DNA of 32,646 nucleotides from the NCBI GenBank assembly GCA_946415375.1, contig CAMKSF010000018.1, positions 1 through 32,646 of the forward strand. The letters run 5' to 3'. Positions 14,362 to 22,059 of the stretch are shown here, one piece after another. The notes below the pieces were generated by a model. That model was given only the letters and a program-made list of their open reading frames with translations, had not been told where the DNA came from and did not search any database. The stretch's first letter is position 1. Each line of letters begins with the position of its first letter. Both the position numbers and the translations under genes were made by a program. The stretch comes from an uncultured Clostridia bacterium (GTDB taxonomy: Bacteria; Bacillota; Clostridia; TANB77; CAG-508).

Positions 14362-15786
14362 TTAGTAAATATCTAATATTGAGCTTATTGCTTTCTCTAC
14401 ATTTTCAGCTTTAACGCTTTTCGAATTTTTAAATTCTACCAATGCTGAATGTGCTTTATATTTCTTTCTAGTATAATCAATTATAAATCCTTGATTTCCT
14501 CCATATTGCCCTTTTCTATTTGTTTTATTGCCAACATACTTAATAAATTTTTTTACTATTTTCTTATCTCCTAGAACACTATCTTCCCACCCGTGAACAT
14601 CTATGTTAATCTTAATTCTATCTTTATATTTATTCATCAGATTTCTTAATTTTCTAGATTCTCTTGCTTTAAATAGTTTGTCTTTAAAATCTCTATTCAT
14701 ATCAATTCCCTTATATGTACATCTTCCAAAAGCATTTTTCTTATTTGCTCTATAATTATTTTTTCCATACAAGGTGCCATCTGGATTAGCACATGGTACA
14801 ACAACCATAGTATAATCTTTTAATTCTTCAGGATTTTTTGCATAAAACCTTATTAGTTTATTAGCTAGTTTAACAAAAACTTTAGCATCTTTTGGATACT
14901 CATCTTCGTATCCATGTAATCCTGTTTCAATAAATATTACTTTTGAGTTACTTCCATTTCCAGTTATTTCATACGCTTCTAAGTTTTCTTCTAGTATTGA
15001 CTTTCCATATACTATTCTTTTTACATTTTTACATTTTTTCGAAATTTCATAAGCAATTTTATTTAGCCTCATATACTCTTTTTTTGAAGCTTTTCCTTTT
15101 TTCACATTTATAATAACGTAATCTTTTTTTCCTGATTCTGTTTTTGCTGTTATTATAACCTGTCCTCTTTTTCTCGCTGTTATTTCACCATTAGAATTTA
15201 CAATTGCAACATTTTTATTATTTGATTTATATATTATTTTATCTGTTGAATCATTAGGAGTAAGTATAGTCTTTAGTTTTCTAGTTTTTCCTGTAGCTAG
15301 TGTAAAATTTGCATTCAATACTATATATTTCTTTTTTATAAATCCTATATATTTTTTCTTTCCTTTTTTATACTTTATTTTATAGAAATTATCTTTTTCA
15401 TCAAGTATAGTAACTTTTTTTCCTCTTTTTATTACTACAGTTTTTTTAGAATTCAATTTAGCTTTTTTTCTAATATACTGCTTTGAATTCAAATTGCCAG
15501 TATGAGTACAATTAAAAGATATACTTTTACTTCTAATAATCTTTTTTTCTATTTTTTTTATACTATCATTTTCTTCTTTTTTATTATCTTCTTTTTTATC
15601 TTCTTGTTTTTCAGTTTCTTCACTTATTGCTGTTTCCTCTTTTATCGTATTATTTTCACTTGCTTCATTTTCTATAACAGTGTTTGTACTAGTTACATTT
15701 TCGTCCTCTGTCGCATAAATTGGAGTTATGTTTAAAAATAACAAAAAAAAGATTGTAAATAAAACAACACTAATTTTATCTTTCAT
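14362..15786 (-). CDS. Secreted M14-type zinc carboxypeptidase with SH3-like and BIG2 domains
   Basis: A 474-residue protein from the ATG at 15786, chosen because AGAGGTGA precedes it; an in-frame ATG at 15822 has no ribosome site. A signal peptide ends near PIYA (about 26), followed by a disordered E/K/N-rich stretch to about 85. Next come an SH3-like segment ending KYIGFIKKKYI (about 147-157) and a BIG2-like domain (about 163-230, ILTPNDSTDKIIYKSNNKNV, GEITARKRGQVIITA). The M14 peptidase part has zinc ligands H and E in LHGYEDEYP, then NPDG, GIDMNRDF, the third zinc ligand in DVHGWED, and a late catalytic glutamate in SALVEFKNSK. The fold cleaves C-terminal residues; the domain set suggests peptidoglycan peptides or surface proteins as substrate. 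It is monocistronic, with its own promoter and terminator. Confidence 0.88.
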   Translation of the reverse strand: MKDKISVVLFTIFFLLFLNITPIYATEDENVTSTNTVIENEASENNTIKEETAISEETEKQEDKKEDNKKEENDSIKKIEKKIIRSKSISFNCTHTGNLNSKQYIRKKAKLNSKKTVVIKRGKKVTILDEKDNFYKIKYKKGKKKYIGFIKKKYIVLNANFTLATGKTRKLKTILTPNDSTDKIIYKSNNKNVAIVNSNGEITARKRGQVIITAKTESGKKDYVIINVKKGKASKKEYMRLNKIAYEISKKCKNVKRIVYGKSILEENLEAYEITGNGSNSKVIFIETGLHGYEDEYPKDAKVFVKLANKLIRFYAKNPEELKDYTMVVVPCANPDGTLYGKNNYRANKKNAFGRCTYKGIDMNRDFKDKLFKARESRKLRNLMNKYKDRIKINIDVHGWEDSVLGDKKIVKKFIKYVGNKTNRKGQYGGNQGFIIDYTRKKYKAHSALVEFKNSKSVKAENVEKAISSILDIY

Positions 15787-15857
15787 TTTTTCACCTCTGT
15801 CAAATCTCATTTTCTTTTGCATTAAGAATCACACTTGCATTTTTCTTGTTATTTCTA

Positions 15858-15886
15858 ATTTTATAAATAAAAATTATTTTTGTCAA
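15858..15886 (-). promoter_or_regulatory. Sigma-A promoter of the carboxypeptidase gene
   Basis: TTGACA (15881-15886), 17-base spacer, TAAAAT (15858-15863) on the minus strand, about 70 bases before the ATG at 15786. Confidence 0.75.
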
Positions 15887-15921
15887 CAAAAAATCTTTCT
15901 TAAAATTTATACAAAAATGAC

Positions 15922-15953
15922 CAAAATGTTGAACAAACCAAATTGACATTTTG
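15922..15953 (-). terminator. Possible terminator after the ymxH-like gene
   Basis: CAAAATGT (15922-15929) and ACATTTTG (15946-15953) are perfect complements with a 16-base loop, 14 bases after the stop. The following TCATTTTTG gives a short U tract. Low GC makes the stem weak. Confidence 0.4.
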
Positions 15954-15967
15954 AATTTACAATCCGT

Positions 15968-16208
15968 TTATATTTCAACTAAAATCAAGTCATCACCAAT
16001 GCATTTTATATTTTCCCATTTTATTACAATATCATTTACAGATGAAAAGAAATTAGCAATTTTATTAGAACCTCCAGGCACAATTATTGCTGTAATTCTT
16101 CCTGTTTCCAAATCTGCACATACATCTTGTACATATCCGTAACCTTCTTGCATCTGTAATATTTATTACTTCCTTATGTTTAAAATCCATTCCCTTATTA
16201 TCTTGCAT
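15968..16208 (-). pseudogene. YlmC/YmxH-family sporulation protein, broken by a one-base insertion
   Basis: The gene starts at the ATG at 16208, with AAGGTGAT upstream. Frame 1 reads MQDNKGMDFKHKEVINITDA and then RRL. The family pattern continues only in another frame, as GYVQDV, DLETGRITAIIVPGG and the end GDDLILVEI at 15968. Removing one base (G at 16139 on the plus strand, in TTACGG on the coding strand) restores RRL-GYVQDV and gives a full PRC-barrel protein of about 79 residues. So this is either a real frameshift or a one-base sequence error. The family is small PRC-barrel proteins made in sporulation and is often found, as here, directly downstream of sigG. An internal ATG at 16153 would give only 61 residues lacking the first strands. 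Confidence 0.8.
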
Positions 16209-16242
16209 ATAATCACCTTATTTATTCTATTCTTTATCCTCT

Positions 16243-16269
16243 AAAAAAGAACTATTTTAAAACAGTTCT
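16243..16269 (-). terminator. Terminator of sigG, overlapping its stop codon
   Basis: AGAACT (16249-16254) and AGTTCT (16264-16269) pair around an A/T loop that can also partly pair, followed on the minus strand by six T. It overlaps the sigG TAG (16268-16270) and precedes the ymxH start at 16208, so ymxH would depend on read-through or its own promoter. Confidence 0.7.
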
Positions 16270-17041
16270 ATTTGAATAATCTTCTTATATGATTAATTGC
16301 ATTTTTCTCCAATCTTGACACTTGTGCTTGTGAAATACCTATTTCTTCTGCAACTTCCATTTGAGTTCTTCCATCAAAAAATCTTCTGACAATTATTTCT
16401 TTTTCCTTGTCACTCAGCTTTTTCATAGATTGGATTATCGTTAAATTTTCTGCCCATTTTTCATCTGAATTTTTATCATCTCTTACTTGATCCATAATAT
16501 ATATATTATCTGTTCCATCACTATATACAGGATCTTGCAAAGATATTGGCGTTTGAATAGCGTCTAGACTATATGCTACATCTTCTGGTGTTGAATTTAG
16601 TTCTTTTGCAATTTGTTCTATTGATGGCTCCTTTCCTGTTTGTTTAGATATTCTTTCTTTGCATTGAATAACCTTATATGCCAAATCTTTTACTGAACGG
16701 CTTACTCTTATACTGTTATTATCCCTTAAATATCTTCTTACTTCTCCAATTATCATTGGTACTGCATAAGTTGAAAATTGAACATTTTGATTCAAATCAA
16801 AATTGTCTATTGCTTTTATCAATCCAACACAACCAATCTGAAATAGATCATCTGCATTTTCTCCTCTTCCATAAAATCTTTGTATTACACTTAATACTAA
16901 TCTTAAATTTCCTTTTATAAACTCCGTTCTTGCTTCTTCATCTCCATTTTTTATTCTCTTTAATAGTTCTTCCTTTTTTTCTCTATTTAGCACTGGTAAA
17001 TTTGATGTATTAACACCACATATTTCCACTTTATTAAGCAA
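16268..17041 (-). CDS. sigG: Forespore sigma factor G (TTG start)
   Basis: Sigma-G directs RNA polymerase to late forespore genes after engulfment. The 257-residue product has the diagnostic N-terminus VEICGVNTSNLPVL (5-18), shared by SigG proteins and involved in control by anti-sigma and Gin-type factors in Bacillus. Region 2 covers about 42-105 (LRLVLSVIQRFYGRGENADD, AIDNFDLNQNVQFSTYAVPM), region 3 about 115-185, and region 4 about 205-257 with the helix-turn-helix RTQMEVAEEIGISQAQVSRL. The start is TTG at 17041, eight bases after AAAGGAGG. The ribosome site lies in the 3' arm of a 21-bp hairpin (17047-17095), and a sigma-F-type promoter occupies its 5' arm. A rare start plus buried site suggests tightly limited translation. 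Upstream is a PstS-like gene instead of the common spoIIGA-sigE. Confidence 0.97.
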   Translation of the reverse strand: MLNKVEICGVNTSNLPVLNREKKEELLKRIKNGDEEARTEFIKGNLRLVLSVIQRFYGRGENADDLFQIGCVGLIKAIDNFDLNQNVQFSTYAVPMIIGEVRRYLRDNNSIRVSRSVKDLAYKVIQCKERISKQTGKEPSIEQIAKELNSTPEDVAYSLDAIQTPISLQDPVYSDGTDNIYIMDQVRDDKNSDEKWAENLTIIQSMKKLSDKEKEIIVRRFFDGRTQMEVAEEIGISQAQVSRLEKNAINHIRRLFK

Positions 17042-17046
17042 AAGAA

Positions 17047-17095
17047 AAACCTCCTTTAAGAAATAATTAATACTATTATTTCCTAAAAAAGGTTT
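17047..17095 (-). promoter_or_regulatory. 21-bp hairpin covering the sigG ribosome-binding site
   Basis: In RNA read leftward from the PstS-like gene, 17075-17095 can pair with 17047-17067 over all 21 positions (18 Watson-Crick, 3 G-U), with a seven-base loop at 17068-17074. The 3' arm contains AAAGGAGG of sigG and is followed by UUUUUCUUUU. It can therefore both hide the ribosome site and act as a terminator for upstream transcription. RNA started at the sigma-F promoter would begin near the loop and lack the 5' arm. Confidence 0.85.
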
Positions 17096-17103
17096 ATTTA
17101 TAC
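17074..17103 (-). promoter_or_regulatory. Sigma-F-type promoter of sigG
   Basis: GTATA (17099-17103), a 15-base spacer and GGAAATAATA (17074-17083) on the minus strand. This matches the known sigma-F consensus (GYATA, then GGNNANAHTR) at every fixed position. It lies about 33 bases before the sigG start, with a predicted transcription start near 17067. Forespore transcription of sigG by sigma-F is established in Bacillus and Clostridium. Confidence 0.8.
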
Positions 17104-17136
17104 TTTATGATTTTCAATACTAAAAATCTTTATATA

Positions 17137-18144
17137 TTATTCTATACATGTATATCCTCCAGCAACTACAGTCTTCTGTCCCTCTTGAGTTAATAACCAT
17201 TTTACAAGTTTTCTTGTGTTACTATTTTTTGGTTCGTCTTTTCTATATATTGCATATACAATTTTTGATAAAGGATATGTTCCATTAGCTATTGTATCAT
17301 CTGTTGGATAAACATTATTAATTGATAAAAATTTAATACTATCTTTTACATATTGTTCTTTTGCATATAAATAAATTGAATAACCAATTGATTCTTTAGC
17401 ATTTGAATATGAAGCAACAGCATCTATTAAGCCTTCCATACCATCAATTTTAAGTTCAGATGGAACATCAGCTAATTTCAATTTTTTCATTACCATTTTT
17501 TCCATTAAGTTTTGACTTCCTGAATTTGGTTCTCTTTGATACGCAATTATTTTTTCATCTTCTCCACCAACTTCAGACCAGTTTTTTATCTCTCCAGTAT
17601 ATATTTTTTGAATTTGTTCTATAGTTAAACTATCAACTTTGTTTTCTTTATTAACAATAAATACAAATCCATCTCTTCCTATTCCAACCATTTCAAATTC
17701 TACTCCAGCATTTTTTGCATCTTTTAAAATACTGTCTGAAGGTTCTGAAACAAAAATCAAATCAGCTTTTTTATTTATTAAATTTTCATATGCTTTTGCT
17801 GTTGTATTATGTATTATAAATTTGTCTGCTTCTTCCTTTGTCATTCCTAATACACTTTTTGCAATTTCCACAGACATAGGCTTCATTGCAGTTGCACCAT
17901 CTACTTTAGGATATTCTTCTTTTGATAATTGGAATTTTGTTGTTTCTACTGCAATACTATTTGTCTCATTTTCTGTTGTTGTATTTTCTTCTATATTGTT
18001 TTGAATAGCATTTACTTCGCTCTCGTTTCCTTTATTTTTAGTTACAAGATAATAAATCCCTCCAACTACAATCAATGCAATTAAAAAAATTACAATTACA
18101 ACTGTTGAAAAATCAATTTTCAATTTTTCATTCTTTGTTTCCAT
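17137..18144 (-). CDS. PstS-like periplasmic-binding-fold protein, membrane-anchored
   Basis: A 335-residue protein with an N-terminal membrane segment (about 15-35, VIFLIALIVVGGIYYLV) after KNEKLKID and no lipobox cysteine, so probably anchored by an uncleaved helix. The rest fits the PstS/PBP-like-2 fold: VDGATAMKPMSVEIAKSVLG, LINKKADLIFVSEPSDS, IVNKENKVDSLTIEQIQKIY, TGEIKNWSEVGG, YQREPNSGSQNLMEKMVM and LVKWLLTQEGQKTV. PstS binds phosphate for the Pst ABC transporter, but no pstC, pstA or pstB is in the window, so phosphate specificity is unproven. Its start overlaps the end of the upstream surface-protein gene by 17 bases, so the two are likely coupled. GGAGG precedes the ATG. The sigG promoter and hairpin lie just downstream. 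Confidence 0.85.
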   Translation of the reverse strand: METKNEKLKIDFSTVVIVIFLIALIVVGGIYYLVTKNKGNESEVNAIQNNIEENTTTENETNSIAVETTKFQLSKEEYPKVDGATAMKPMSVEIAKSVLGMTKEEADKFIIHNTTAKAYENLINKKADLIFVSEPSDSILKDAKNAGVEFEMVGIGRDGFVFIVNKENKVDSLTIEQIQKIYTGEIKNWSEVGGEDEKIIAYQREPNSGSQNLMEKMVMKKLKLADVPSELKIDGMEGLIDAVASYSNAKESIGYSIYLYAKEQYVKDSIKFLSINNVYPTDDTIANGTYPLSKIVYAIYRKDEPKNSNTRKLVKWLLTQEGQKTVVAGGYTCIE

Positions 18145-20122
18145 TTTTATCCTCCTTATTTTTATTATTTTTTCTTATAGTTTTTAAAAATAATATCATT
18201 ACACATATAACAATTGCCGCACCAATTAAGCCATAAACCACTATATCTTCGTTCGTTTCTTTATAGTTTGTCAGATTAATAACTCTATTTTTTTCTTGTT
18301 CCTCTTTTTTTAAGTCATCTTGTATTTGTCTTTCATTTTTTTTAATATTTAAATTATTAATTTTGTTTTCAATTTCATTCTTATTTTTTTCATTATTATT
18401 TTTATTGGAAGAAATCATGTTTTTTGCTGATGAAGTTTTTAACACATCTGGAACAGTTATTAGTCCTCTTTCTCCCCCATTATAGAATCCTTCATCTTCG
18501 AAAAATTCTACCACATATTTGCCGTTTATTTCTTTTCTATTACCAATGAATTGTATTACTGTAGGTACTTTGGAATTTGAAGAAATTACTTCATTTGGGA
18601 ATTTTTTTATGCATTCTTTAACGTATTCATTCATATAGTTCTTTTTATAGTCATCATAGTCTTTAAAATATAAACTGTATTCTTCATAATGCTTATTATC
18701 TTCATTATAATACTCATTTTTGCTATATAATTCAGTTCCATCAGGGTCTTTGGCAAAAGCTTTAGCTACTTCATAGTTTTTATTATCATAATAGCCAACC
18801 AATCCTCTTCCAATTCGAACATATTTATATTGAGCTATATCGTTTTCTTCATCATAATCTTTTTTTTCTGAATACTCTATCATTCCATCATATTTGTCTA
18901 ATATTTTCTCTGCTTTAAACTCTTTTTCTTTCATAACTCCATCATATATCTCTATTCTGATAAACATATCTGAATTTATAGAATTTACATATTGTAGTAT
19001 TTCCTCTGTAGAAGCATTTAACTTTTCTCCACTAATTCCTTCATCTACAAATATAACTCTTGCTCCATATGTTGCTTCATCATCTAAGCAAGTCTTTAAT
19101 ATTTTTCTTTCAGAACATTGAACTATTTTTTTTTCCTCTTCATCTTTCTCTTCATTATGTACATATTTTTCAATATATAACTTTTTATTATTTTCAGTTT
19201 CTGCAAATTCAATACATATAGTTTTTCCATAAAGTTGAGTTGCTATTTCATTATATCCTTTTATTTTTTTATTATTAATATTTTCGTAAAGATAATCCAT
19301 AATTAAAGGTGGCATTGAATAAATTCCGATGGATTTGCCTTTTTTCATTTCTGTATAGTCAATGATATACATTGGAATACCTGATGGATATTCGTCATCA
19401 GGTATTTTAAATTTTGTTTTTCCTTCATACCAATCTTTTACAATTCTTAATTCAAAATCTTCGTATTCGTTTTCTCTCCCATAAAGTAAATTATTGAATG
19501 TTTCTTTTTGAATTATTATCTCCCTTGTAATTACATTTGGTTTATAATTATAATATTCTACAGAAATTACATTATCTTTAAATTTATAATGTCCAGGGTA
19601 AATTTTTTCTACTAATGGTATATTTTTTTCATCAATTTTAAATTCAACTTTTAACTTTCCTATATTCTTTTTCTTAAAATTGTCAAAATTGCACTTTATT
19701 ACTTTTGCATTAACTAAATCATTATCTGTTATAAATTCATAATATAATATTTTTGCAGACTTTGAATTAAACTTTGTTCTTAATACATAATCTCCGTTTT
19801 GATTTTTCTTGTTTTCTAATACTTCATCATTTAACTTAAATAGTACATTATGTGCTGTAACATCTAGTTCTTTATTCTCTATTGGTATTGCGATTTCTGT
19901 TGTAATATCTGTTTCCGAGTTATTCTGTAAAAAAGCTCTAACTCTAACTTTAGAAGTCAACATGTCAATTTTCATTTCGTAAGAAATAATTTCTATATCC
20001 TTTTCTTCTATTTTTATACCTTCTGCATAAAAATATGTTATTGAACTTGAAGCATAACAATTGCCAATATTTATTACCATAAATAGTAACGCAAATACTA
20101 CCATTAATATTACTTTTTTCAT
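18128..20122 (-). CDS. Secreted, membrane-anchored protein with DUF4424-like N-terminus
   Basis: A 664-residue protein with a signal peptide (1-24, ending GNCYA) and a C-terminal membrane helix (about 633-653, VYGLIGAAIVICVMILFL) followed by a basic tail, so most of it is outside the cell. Residues about 35-110 (EDIEIISYEMKIDML, VRVRAFLQNNSETDITTEIA) resemble the DUF4424 pattern of an extracellular beta domain, a similarity seen by eye. The middle is rich in aromatic and charged residues without a catalytic motif I recognise. Residues about 570-630 are an N/K/E-rich, probably disordered or coiled linker. It lies 17 bases downstream of glmS and overlaps the PstS-like gene, suggesting a cell-envelope role. 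Confidence 0.8.
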   Translation of the reverse strand: MKKVILMVVFALLFMVINIGNCYASSSITYFYAEGIKIEEKDIEIISYEMKIDMLTSKVRVRAFLQNNSETDITTEIAIPIENKELDVTAHNVLFKLNDEVLENKKNQNGDYVLRTKFNSKSAKILYYEFITDNDLVNAKVIKCNFDNFKKKNIGKLKVEFKIDEKNIPLVEKIYPGHYKFKDNVISVEYYNYKPNVITREIIIQKETFNNLLYGRENEYEDFELRIVKDWYEGKTKFKIPDDEYPSGIPMYIIDYTEMKKGKSIGIYSMPPLIMDYLYENINNKKIKGYNEIATQLYGKTICIEFAETENNKKLYIEKYVHNEEKDEEEKKIVQCSERKILKTCLDDEATYGARVIFVDEGISGEKLNASTEEILQYVNSINSDMFIRIEIYDGVMKEKEFKAEKILDKYDGMIEYSEKKDYDEENDIAQYKYVRIGRGLVGYYDNKNYEVAKAFAKDPDGTELYSKNEYYNEDNKHYEEYSLYFKDYDDYKKNYMNEYVKECIKKFPNEVISSNSKVPTVIQFIGNRKEINGKYVVEFFEDEGFYNGGERGLITVPDVLKTSSAKNMISSNKNNNEKNKNEIENKINNLNIKKNERQIQDDLKKEEQEKNRVINLTNYKETNEDIVVYGLIGAAIVICVMILFLKTIRKNNKNKEDKNGNKE

Positions 20123-20139
20123 TTTATCCTCCGTTTTTT

Positions 20140-21990
20140 TTACTCTACTGTAACTGACTTAGCTAAATTTCTTGGTTTATCTACATCTAATCCCTTCTCT
20201 TTTGCTATATAATAAGCTAAAAGTTGTAAAGGTACAACTGTAACTATTGATGATAAATATTGATTTGTAGCAGGAACAGTAATTACATTTGTAAATATTT
20301 GTGTATTTAATGTTTTGGCTATTTCTTCATTAATTATCATAGTTGTAATTGCTCCTCTTGTAATAATCTCTTCAATATTACTTACTGTCTTTTTCACCAA
20401 GTTATCGTCTGTAATTATTCCAATAACATTTACACCTTTTTCTATCAATGCAATTGTTCCATGCTTTAATTCTCCAGCCGCATAACTTTCACTATGTATG
20501 TATGAGATTTCTTTAAGTTTTAAAGATGCCTCTTGTGCAGTCGCATAATCTATACCTCTTCCCATATAGAATACATCTTTTTCTTTGAACATCATCTTTG
20601 CAATTTCTTTTAATTTTTTTGTATTTTTTAAAATTTTCTCTACCTTGTTTGGTAAATCAAGCATTTCTTTTATGATTTGTTGTAATTCGTTTTTATCTAC
20701 ACTTTCTAAAACTTGCGCAAAGTATATTGAAAGTAGAACCAATAATGTAATTTGTGAAGTATATGCTTTTGTCGATGCAACCGCAATTTCAGGTCCAGCA
20801 TGTGTATATATTGCGAAATCCGCTTCACGAGTAATTGAACTTCCAATAACATTTGTTACAGCTATAGTCTTTGCATTTTTCTCTTTACAAAGTTTAAGTG
20901 CTGCAATAGTATCTGCTGTCTCACCTGATTGAGTAATAAAAATACATAACGTTTTTTCATTTACTAATGGATCTCTATATCTAAATTCTGATGCAATATC
21001 TACTTCTACATGAACTTTAGACATTCTTTCAATAGTTGACTTTACTGCCAATCCAGCATGCATAGCTGTACCACATGCAATCAAATAAATTTGATTCAAG
21101 CTTGACAAGTATTCCTTAGTAAAACCTAATTCATCAAATTTGCAAATTCCCTTGTTAACTCTTGTTCCAATAGTTTCTCGTATTGCTGTTGGTTGTTCAT
21201 GAATTTCTTTTAACATATAGTCATCATAACCATTTTTATCAGCATCCATTGCATTCCATGTAATTGTATTTGCTTTCTTTTTGAATTCTTTTAAATCTTT
21301 ATCAAAAAATCTTATACTATTTCTTGAAAGCATAGCAAATTCAAAGTTTTCAAGTAAATAGAAATCTTTGGTATAGCTTAATATTGCTGGAATATCTGAA
21401 GCTATATAGTTTTCTTTAACTCCTTTTCCTATTACTAATGGGCTATCTTTTCTTACAACTACCATAATATCAGGATTTTCTTTTGATAAAACCTCTATTG
21501 CAAAGCTTCCTATTAATCTTTCTGTAGCAAGTTTAACTGCTCTTACAATTCTTAGTTCATCATTATTGTTGTCTTTACTATAGTAGTAATTTATTAAATT
21601 TGGTATTACTTCTGTATCTGTTTCAGATTTAAAATTATACCCTTCATTTTCCAATTCTTTTTTTAGTTCTATATAATTTTCTATAATTCCATTATGAACA
21701 ACTGCAAATTCATCTTTACAATCCATATGTGGATGTGAATTCACCTTTGAAGGAACACCATGTGTTGCCCAACGTGTATGAGCAATTCCAATTGTTCCTT
21801 TTAAATCATCTATTTCTTTTATATCATATAAATTACTTACTCTACCTTTATCTTTTTGTACTTTTATTTCTCCATTTTCCATAACAGCAATTCCCGCTGA
21901 ATCATAACCTCTATACTCTAATTTTGTTAATCCTGCAAGTAAAATTGGTGCTGCTTTTTGGTTACCAATATATCCTACAATTCCACACAT
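20140..21990 (-). CDS. glmS: Glutamine-fructose-6-phosphate aminotransferase (isomerizing)
   Basis: GlmS makes glucosamine-6-phosphate from fructose-6-phosphate and glutamine, the first committed step to UDP-GlcNAc and peptidoglycan. The 616-residue protein starts MCGIVGYIG, so C2 becomes the N-terminal nucleophile of the glutaminase domain; HTRWATHG and HNGIIENY are further glutaminase motifs. Two SIS sugar-isomerase domains follow (ACGTAMHAGLAVKSTIE, ITQSGETADTIAALK, and in the second ESYAAGELKHGTIALIE), ending DKPRNLAKSVTVE. Length is normal. It lies 69 bases downstream of murA, joining two successive parts of UDP-MurNAc supply. That gap is too short for the roughly 150-base glmS ribozyme found upstream of many Firmicutes glmS genes. 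Confidence 0.98.
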   Translation of the reverse strand: MCGIVGYIGNQKAAPILLAGLTKLEYRGYDSAGIAVMENGEIKVQKDKGRVSNLYDIKEIDDLKGTIGIAHTRWATHGVPSKVNSHPHMDCKDEFAVVHNGIIENYIELKKELENEGYNFKSETDTEVIPNLINYYYSKDNNNDELRIVRAVKLATERLIGSFAIEVLSKENPDIMVVVRKDSPLVIGKGVKENYIASDIPAILSYTKDFYLLENFEFAMLSRNSIRFFDKDLKEFKKKANTITWNAMDADKNGYDDYMLKEIHEQPTAIRETIGTRVNKGICKFDELGFTKEYLSSLNQIYLIACGTAMHAGLAVKSTIERMSKVHVEVDIASEFRYRDPLVNEKTLCIFITQSGETADTIAALKLCKEKNAKTIAVTNVIGSSITREADFAIYTHAGPEIAVASTKAYTSQITLLVLLSIYFAQVLESVDKNELQQIIKEMLDLPNKVEKILKNTKKLKEIAKMMFKEKDVFYMGRGIDYATAQEASLKLKEISYIHSESYAAGELKHGTIALIEKGVNVIGIITDDNLVKKTVSNIEEIITRGAITTMIINEEIAKTLNTQIFTNVITVPATNQYLSSIVTVVPLQLLAYYIAKEKGLDVDKPRNLAKSVTVE

Positions 21991-22059
21991 ATTTTTTCCT
22001 CCTTATAATATATTTTAATTATTATATCAAATTTATAAAATAAATTCAATATCTTATTT

